Assembly (NCBI GenBank): GCA_022736495.1
Contig: DZCR01000101.1
Span: forward strand, 1 to 12,419
DNA length: 12,419 bases
DNA from: Desulfobacca acetoxidans
GTDB lineage: Bacteria; Desulfobacterota; Desulfobaccia; Desulfobaccales; 0-14-0-80-60-11
Direction: 5' to 3'
Shown here: positions 8,216 through 12,419 of the stretch, in pieces
How positions within the stretch are numbered: the first letter of the stretch is position 1
Layout of the letters: the number at the start of each line of letters is the position of its first letter
Notes under the pieces: model-generated
The model's input: the letters and a program-made list of their open reading frames with translations, nothing else
Told to the model about the DNA's origin: nothing
Database searches by the model: none
Made by a program: the position numbers and the translations under genes

Positions 8216-9091
8216 ATGACGGCCAAGGCTCGTTTGGGGCGCATTGCGTATCTGAACGTGCTCCCCATCTATTTTGCCATGGAGCACCTCTTTGGCGAAA
8301 ACGGCTTTCACCTGGTGCGGGGCACCCCGGCGGAGCTCAACGCTTTGATGCGCCGGGGTGAAGTGGACCTGGGCTCCATCTCCGCCATAGAGTATGGCCG
8401 CGCCTTTCGGGATTATTTGTTGCTGCCGGATTTGTCCATCAGTTCTAAGGGGGCGGTGGGCAGCGTGCTGTTGTTCAGCCGGGTGCCGTTTTCCCGCCTG
8501 GACGGGCGGACCATCCGGGTCAGCGCCGCTTCGGCCAGCGGCGCCGCTTTAGTCAAGGTCCTGATGGCCAAGCTCTTTGAGGTGCAGCCGTGCTACCAGC
8601 CCGGCCAGTTGGCCGATGCGTCCCTGGAGGAATGCGCTGCGGTTATGGCCATCGGCGATGAGGCCTTGGCGCTCAAAGCTGCCGGCGTCATGCCCTTTGA
8701 GCTGGACCTGGGGGAGGCCTGGCAGGAGCTTACCGGCCTGCCCTTCGTGTTTGGGGTCTGGGCCGTACGCCGGGACTTTGCCCAGGCGCAGCCCGGGGCC
8801 ACCGCAACCCTGCACCGGCTTTTGCTCCGCTCCCGGGATTGGGGTCTGGGATCGCTGCAGGAGTTGAGCCGCATTGCCGCGACCTCCTTTAACATGAGCC
8901 CGGCCCAGGTTTTGGCCTATTTTCATCAGCTCAATTTTTTCCTGAGCCCGGAACACGAAGAAGGTCTGGCGATATTTTTCCATTATTTATATAACTTGGG
9001 TGAATTGGACGAGGAGCCGCAGTTGGAATATTTTAACAGTCATGTAGGGTGTGCACTGCGCACCAATGCTGTCTCGAATAAAAAGCAGTAA
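8216..9091 (+). CDS. mqnA: Chorismate dehydratase
   Basis: MqnA dehydrates chorismate to 3-[(1-carboxyvinyl)oxy]benzoate, the entry step of the futalosine route. The protein has the periplasmic-binding-like fold of the MqnA/MqnD family, with LGRIAYLNVLPIY at the N-terminus (7-19), RRGEVDLGSISAIEY (46-60), SSKGAVGSVLLFSRVPFSRL (76-95), AIGDEAL (146-152) and DLGEAWQELTGLPFVFGVWA (164-183), all MqnA hallmarks and unlike MqnD. I place the start at the ATG 8216, giving 291 residues: AAGGGAGA (8203-8210) lies just upstream and the conserved domain begins here. An in-frame GTG at 8162 would add 18 residues that look unlike the family and has no ribosome site. The gene is intact. It lies after mqnX although it acts first, so gene order does not follow reaction order. 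Confidence 0.94.
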   Translation: MTAKARLGRIAYLNVLPIYFAMEHLFGENGFHLVRGTPAELNALMRRGEVDLGSISAIEYGRAFRDYLLLPDLSISSKGAVGSVLLFSRVPFSRLDGRTIRVSAASASGAALVKVLMAKLFEVQPCYQPGQLADASLEECAAVMAIGDEALALKAAGVMPFELDLGEAWQELTGLPFVFGVWAVRRDFAQAQPGATATLHRLLLRSRDWGLGSLQELSRIAATSFNMSPAQVLAYFHQLNFFLSPEHEEGLAIFFHYLYNLGELDEEPQLEYFNSHVGCALRTNAVSNKKQ

Positions 9092-9128
9092 TGGAGGGCC
9101 GGCCCTGCCCGCCGTGTATGATGCTTCT

Positions 9129-9150
9129 GCTAAAGCTGACAGCTTTTAGC
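9129..9150. other. Imperfect stem-loop in the mqnA-mqnL gap
   Basis: GCTAAAGCT (9129-9137) and AGCTTTTAGC (9141-9150) pair with one bulged base around a GAC loop, and AGCTGAC appears twice around it. A separate 12-bp perfect palindrome, AGGGCCGGCCCT, lies at 9095-9106 just after the mqnA stop. Neither is followed by a T-run, so they are not typical terminators. The mqnL ribosome site (AAAGGGG, 9164-9170) comes after both. Confidence 0.45.
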
Positions 9151-9175
9151 TGACCGCTACCCCAAAGGGGAATCC

Positions 9176-10621
9176 ATGGGTTATCGCAACTTACAAGAAT
9201 TTATCGCCCGGTTGGAGCAGGCCGGGGAGTTGGTGCGCATCAAGGAGCCGGTGAGCCCATATCTGGAGATCACCGAGATCACCGACCGGGTCTGCAAGGC
9301 CGACGGTCCGGCCCTGTTGTTCGAAGAAGTTCCGGGTTATGCCATGCCGGTGCTGATGAACGCCTTCGGGTCCATGCGGCGCATGTGTCTGGCCCTGGAG
9401 GTCGAGTCCCTGGATGACATCGCGAGGGACCTGTTGAGCTTCATGGAGGCGGAAGCCAACACCCTGATGAAGAAGCTCAAGTTGCTTCCGAAACTGGCCC
9501 GTTTAGGCCGGATGTTCCCCAAAGAGGTGAGCAAAGCCCCGTGCCAGGAAGTGATTTTCCAAGGGGAGGATATGGACCTGACCAAGGTGCCGGTTTTGAC
9601 CTGCTGGCCCGAGGACGGCGGTCCCTTTATCACGCTCCCGGTAGTCTTCACTCACCACCCGGAAACCGGGCGGCGCAACGTCGGCATGTACCGTCTCCAG
9701 GTCTATGATGGCCAGACCACCGGCATGCACTGGCACGCCCACAAAGGCGGGGCCCAGCACTACCGAATAGCTGAGGCCAGAGGCGAAGCCTTGCCGGTGG
9801 CGGTGGCCCTCGGGCCTGACCCTGCGGTGACCTATGCGGCCACTGCGCCTCTACCCGAAGATATTGATGAAATCCTCTTTGCCGGGTTTCTGCGGGGGGA
9901 GCCGGTGGAAATGGTGCCGTGCGTGACTCAGCCTCTGTCGGTGCCGGCGGCCTCCCAGATCGTCCTGGAAGGCTACGTGGCCCCCGGAGAGCGGCGGGTG
10001 GAAGGCCCGTTTGGCGACCATACCGGCTACTATTCCCTGGCGGACGACTACCCGGTGTTGCACCTCACCGCCATCACCCAGAGGCGCAGTCCCATTTATC
10101 CCGCCACCATCGTGGGTCGCCCCCCCATGGAAGACTGTTTCATGGCCAAGGCCACGGAGCGCATCTTCTTCCCCCTGATGCAAAAGACCTTGCCGGAGAT
10201 GGTGGACATGAACCTGCCGGTGGAAGGGGTCTTCCACAACCTGGCCTTTATTTCCATCGACAAGCGCTATCCCGGCCACGCCCGCAAGGTGATCCACGCC
10301 ATCTGGGGGCTGGGCCAGATGATGTTCACGAAAATTATCGTGGTGTTCGATAAGGAAGTGGACGTGCAGGACCTGTCCCAGGTCTTGTGGCGTCTGGGAA
10401 ACAACGTGGACCCGCGGCGGGACGTGGTGTTCGCGGATGGGCCGGTGGATGCGTTGGACCATGCCTCGCCTCTGCCCCGCTACGGCTCCAAGATGGGGAT
10501 CGACGCCACCCGGAAATGGCCCGAAGAAGGCTTTACCCGGCCCTGGCCCAAGGTGATCGATATGGACCCGGAGGTCAAGCGCCGGATGGACGAAATATGG
10601 CCCAAATTGGGCTTAACCTGA
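9176..10621 (+). CDS. mqnL: Menaquinone biosynthesis decarboxylase, UbiD family
   Basis: A prenyl-FMN-dependent decarboxylase of the UbiD family, expected to remove the carboxyl group from prenylated 1,4-dihydroxy-6-naphthoate. The 481-residue length is typical. NVGMYRLQVYD (168-178) holds the conserved active-site Arg (R173). EGPFGDHTGYYS (276-287) provides the conserved acidic pair E276 and D281 near the cofactor. RPPMEDCFM and the ERIFFPLMQ segment follow, and KWPEEGFTRPWP lies close to the C-terminus. UbiD proteins also act in ubiquinone synthesis and aromatic decarboxylation; the MqnL call comes from its place between mqnA and mqnM-mqnP in an otherwise futalosine-type operon with no ubiquinone gene in view. 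It is followed after 46 bases by mqnM, which makes its cofactor. Start: ATG preceded by AAAGGGG. Confidence 0.9.
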   Translation: MGYRNLQEFIARLEQAGELVRIKEPVSPYLEITEITDRVCKADGPALLFEEVPGYAMPVLMNAFGSMRRMCLALEVESLDDIARDLLSFMEAEANTLMKKLKLLPKLARLGRMFPKEVSKAPCQEVIFQGEDMDLTKVPVLTCWPEDGGPFITLPVVFTHHPETGRRNVGMYRLQVYDGQTTGMHWHAHKGGAQHYRIAEARGEALPVAVALGPDPAVTYAATAPLPEDIDEILFAGFLRGEPVEMVPCVTQPLSVPAASQIVLEGYVAPGERRVEGPFGDHTGYYSLADDYPVLHLTAITQRRSPIYPATIVGRPPMEDCFMAKATERIFFPLMQKTLPEMVDMNLPVEGVFHNLAFISIDKRYPGHARKVIHAIWGLGQMMFTKIIVVFDKEVDVQDLSQVLWRLGNNVDPRRDVVFADGPVDALDHASPLPRYGSKMGIDATRKWPEEGFTRPWPKVIDMDPEVKRRMDEIWPKLGLT

Positions 10622-10667
10622 GGGTGAAAATGGCTCACGCCAAGCACCCAAGATGCAAAGGCGCAAA

Positions 10668-11225
10668 ATGAACCGCTACGTGGTGGCCCTTACCGGGGCC
10701 TCGGGGATGATCTATGCTCGGGAGTTGTTGGCCTATTTCGGGACCCGCCCGGACCTGGAGGTGCACGCCGTGATTTCCGGGGCCGGGGAGCAGGTGTTGG
10801 GCCTGGAGTTGGGGATGAGCCCTGGGGACCTGGCCCCCAGGGCCATCTGGCACCGGGCGGACGACTTCACTCCGGGGTTGGCCAGCGGCTCGTTTCGGGC
10901 CCGGGCCATGGTGGTGATCCCCTGCTCCATGGGCTCCTTGGGGGCCATCGCCCAAGGGGTGGGGCGCAACCTGATCCACCGCGCCGGTGAGGTTTTCTTA
11001 AAAGAGCGGCGGCCCCTCATTCTTGTGGTCAGAGAGACTCCCTTAAGCCTCATACACCTGCGGAACCAGGTCCGGGCCGCAGAGGCGGGGGCCACCATCT
11101 TCCCGGCCTGTCCCGGCTTTTACCATCAGCCGCAGAACCTTACGGAACTGGCCCGCCAGTTTGCCGGGCGCATCCTGGATCACCTGGGGCTGGAGCACCA
11201 GTTAACTCGGCGCTGGGGGGAATAA
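10668..11225 (+). CDS. mqnM: Flavin prenyltransferase, UbiX family
   Basis: UbiX-type enzymes attach dimethylallyl phosphate to FMN, giving the prenyl-FMN cofactor needed by the UbiD-type decarboxylase upstream. The 185-residue protein has the FMN-binding TGASG (9-13), PCSMGSLGAIAQG (85-97), VRETPLS (121-127) and PGFYHQP (149-155), all family signatures. The ATG at 10668 is preferred: AAAGG lies 6 bases before it, while the in-frame ATG at 10653 has none and adds only five residues. The 46-base gap contains a run (about 10636-10667) resembling the common GCCAAG/GCAAAGGCGCAAA intergenic repeat, so the ribosome site itself may derive from a repeat. The protein should be a soluble homododecamer, as known for the family. 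It pairs functionally with mqnL. Confidence 0.92.
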   Translation: MNRYVVALTGASGMIYARELLAYFGTRPDLEVHAVISGAGEQVLGLELGMSPGDLAPRAIWHRADDFTPGLASGSFRARAMVVIPCSMGSLGAIAQGVGRNLIHRAGEVFLKERRPLILVVRETPLSLIHLRNQVRAAEAGATIFPACPGFYHQPQNLTELARQFAGRILDHLGLEHQLTRRWGE

Positions 11226-11246
11226 ATCTTGTTTTTGTTTTTCGCT

Positions 11247-11304
11247 GGTGGGGCAGGCCTCCGTGCCTGCCTGAGAGGATGCCGGGCGGGACGCCTGCCC
11301 CACC
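11247..11304. repeat. Nested palindromic repeat before mqnP
   Basis: The outer arms GGTGGGGCAGGC (11247-11258) and GCCTGCCCCACC (11293-11304) are a perfect 12-bp inverted repeat. Inside are GGCAGGC/GCCTGCC (11252-11258 and 11265-11271) and a shorter GGCG/CGCC stem near 11286-11295. The architecture matches 3563-3618: outer arms plus two internal hairpins, 56-58 bases in all. Its right end lies 12 bases before the mqnP ATG, so it forms most of the leader of that gene. Confidence 0.7.
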
Positions 11305-11316
11305 GAGAGATCTAAA

Positions 11317-12177
11317 ATGCCGCGATTCCTGCGCAACCTTTATGAACTCCTGGAAATGATCAAAATCGGCCACAGCGTGCTGGCTCTGCCCTTTGCCTTC
11401 ATGGGGGCCATCATGGCGGCTCGGGGTTTGCCTGACGGCCGGACGATTTTTTATATCCTGGTTGCCATGGTGGGAGCCCGGAGCGCGGCTATGGCGTTCA
11501 ATCGCCTGGCGGATGCCCGGTTCGACGCCGCCAATCCCCGCACCGCCGACCGCGCCCTGCCCGCGGGCAAGATCAGCCGGGGAGCCACCGCCCTCTTCAT
11601 CGCGGTGAGCGCCGCCCTCTTCATGGGGGCCGCCGCCCAACTCAACCGGCTGTGCTTCGTCTTATCTCCCCCGGCTCTCCTGGTGATCCTGGGCTATTCC
11701 TTCACCAAAAGGTTTACCGCCGCCTCCCACCTGGTCCTGGGGCTGAGTCTGGGACTGGCCCCGGTGGGGGGCTGGCTGGCAGTCCGGGGTGATCTCAGTT
11801 TGGCGGTCCTGGTCCTGGCCGGCGCGGTACTCTTCTGGGTGGCGGGATTTGATATCCTCTATGCCCTGCAAGATGAGGATTTTGACCGGCGAGTGGGGCT
11901 GTTCTCCCTGCCGGTCCGGGTGGGACAATCCTGGGCCCGGCGTTTGGCGGCCCTTTGCCACCTGCTGGCAGCCCTGGGTTTTGGCGTTACCGGGCGGCTG
12001 GCCGGCTTGGGACCCATCTATACCGGGGCCGTGGTAGTGAGCGCCATGATCCTTCTGGTCCAACACCTGATGTTGCGCGACCGGGAGCCGCTGAGATTGC
12101 CGCCGGCGTTTTTTACCCTTAACGGGCTGGTGGGCATCGGTCTGGGACTGGCCACCTGGATCAGCCTGGTGATATAA
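11317..12177 (+). CDS. mqnP: 1,4-dihydroxy-6-naphthoate prenyltransferase, UbiA family
   Basis: A 286-residue membrane prenyltransferase that attaches the polyprenyl tail to the naphthoate ring before decarboxylation by MqnL. The first Asp-rich motif is NRLADARFD (62-70), followed by NPRTADRALPAG (73-84). The second is the acidic stretch DILYALQDEDFD (179-190). YSFTKRF (127-133) is the conserved loop between membrane segments. About eight hydrophobic segments are visible, at roughly 20-36, 42-60, 88-107, 112-128, 136-155, 161-181, 208-225, 233-250 and 265-284; some of these may not fully span. UbiA relatives include ubiquinone and heme enzymes, but the motif spacing and the neighbouring mqnL/mqnM fit MqnP. 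Only a weak GAGAGA ribosome-site match precedes the ATG, directly after a nested repeat. It is the last gene of the operon; no clear terminator follows. Confidence 0.92.
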   Translation: MPRFLRNLYELLEMIKIGHSVLALPFAFMGAIMAARGLPDGRTIFYILVAMVGARSAAMAFNRLADARFDAANPRTADRALPAGKISRGATALFIAVSAALFMGAAAQLNRLCFVLSPPALLVILGYSFTKRFTAASHLVLGLSLGLAPVGGWLAVRGDLSLAVLVLAGAVLFWVAGFDILYALQDEDFDRRVGLFSLPVRVGQSWARRLAALCHLLAALGFGVTGRLAGLGPIYTGAVVVSAMILLVQHLMLRDREPLRLPPAFFTLNGLVGIGLGLATWISLVI

Positions 12178-12213
12178 ATACGCTTTTTTTTAATCAGCCT
12201 CCATATTTTCTCC

Positions 12214-12243
12214 TTGACAAAGAATTTTTCTGCAACTTATAAT
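12214..12243 (+). promoter_or_regulatory. Consensus sigma-70 promoter of the next gene
   Basis: TTGACA (12214-12219) and TATAAT (12238-12243) are perfect matches to both sigma-70 hexamers, spaced by 18 bases. Transcription would start near 12250, leaving a leader of about 125 bases before the ATG at 12375. The leader is purine-rich (12277-12310) and I recognise no known riboswitch in it. The promoter implies strong expression of the downstream exported protein, separate from the mqn operon. Confidence 0.82.
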
Positions 12244-12374
12244 GGAGTCGCCCTCATTGGGGGAAAAGGATAGGTCTTGAAAAGGTGAGGAAGGAGGGGA
12301 CGGTAGGGTAAAGATAACTTTCGGCCAATTCGAGATCGCCAACCGTGTTTAAAAAATTAAGGGGGGGACCAATC

Positions 12375-12419
12375 ATGAAGAGAAAGACTTACGTATTGGG
12401 TGTGGCAGTGCTCATGGCT
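12375..12419 (+). CDS. Exported protein, N-terminus only (cut by window end)
   Basis: Only 15 codons are present, reading MKRKTYVLGVAVLMA. The positive start (K2, R3, K4) followed by a hydrophobic run is the beginning of a Sec signal peptide or a membrane anchor. A G-rich ribosome site (AAGGGGGGGA, 12359-12368) lies 6 bases before the ATG; an in-frame GTG at 12345 lacks one. With the consensus promoter upstream, this should be a well-expressed envelope protein. Its function cannot be told from what is visible. Confidence 0.65.
   Translation, partial: MKRKTYVLGVAVLMA

Noticed and set aside
7264..8268. 334-codon minus-strand open frame opposite mqnX
   Set aside because: The sense strand encodes a full amidohydrolase with all metal ligands; the reverse frame has no recognisable features.
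12140..12191. Intrinsic terminator after mqnP (run of eight T at 12184-12191)
   Set aside because: The only nearby stem is a 4-bp CACC/GGTG pair that lies inside the coding region and about 10 bases from the T-run; too weak to call.
12250..12374. Riboswitch in the leader of the last gene (cyclic-di-GMP type considered)
   Set aside because: None of the conserved cyclic-di-GMP riboswitch core or other riboswitch consensus segments I know are present; only generic purine-rich sequence is seen.

Overview
The window carries a nearly complete futalosine-pathway menaquinone (vitamin K2) operon behind its own TetR-family regulator. It is flanked by valyl-tRNA synthetase on the opposite strand and by the first codons of an exported protein. 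The high GC content, the futalosine (not o-succinylbenzoate) route, the UbiD/UbiX/UbiA-type late enzymes and the repeat-rich intergenic gaps suggest an anaerobic, menaquinone-respiring bacterium. A Desulfobacterota (former Deltaproteobacteria) member is my best guess, but this is an impression from gene style and not a proven placement.

Layout: (1) 21-2669, minus strand: valS. (2) 2670-2899: divergent intergenic region with a long GC-rich hairpin, then a promoter and operator that run into the tetR start. (3) 2900-3550: TetR regulator. (4) 3551-3676: a nested palindromic repeat, then a second copy of the same operator directly before mqnE. (5) 3677-12177, all plus strand: mqnE, mqnC, an MTAP/PNP-like nucleoside enzyme, mqnX (amidohydrolase), mqnA, mqnL (UbiD family), mqnM (UbiX family) and mqnP (UbiA family). 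(6) 12178-12374: a consensus sigma-70 promoter and a roughly 125-nt leader, then the start of an exported protein cut off by the window edge. No gene-free stretch exceeds 300 bases; the longest is about 230 bases.

How the genes work together: MqnA makes 3-enolpyruvylbenzoate from chorismate. MqnE joins it to SAM-derived adenosine to give aminodeoxyfutalosine. MqnX deaminates this to futalosine. The MTAP-like protein sits where the futalosine nucleosidase (MqnB) would be expected and probably releases hypoxanthine. MqnC cyclises the product. The next enzyme, MqnD, is not in the window. MqnP prenylates 1,4-dihydroxy-6-naphthoate, and MqnL removes the carboxylate using prenylated FMN made by MqnM. 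The final methyltransferase is also absent.

The two points most worth following up are the matched 16-bp operators (ATGACC-N4-GGTCAT) at tetR and mqnE, which imply dedicated repression of menaquinone synthesis, and the MTAP-like enzyme. That enzyme has a 6-oxopurine-type base pocket (Asn-Tyr-Ala) and a degraded phosphate site, which fits a futalosine hydrolase recruited from a different family than MqnB.
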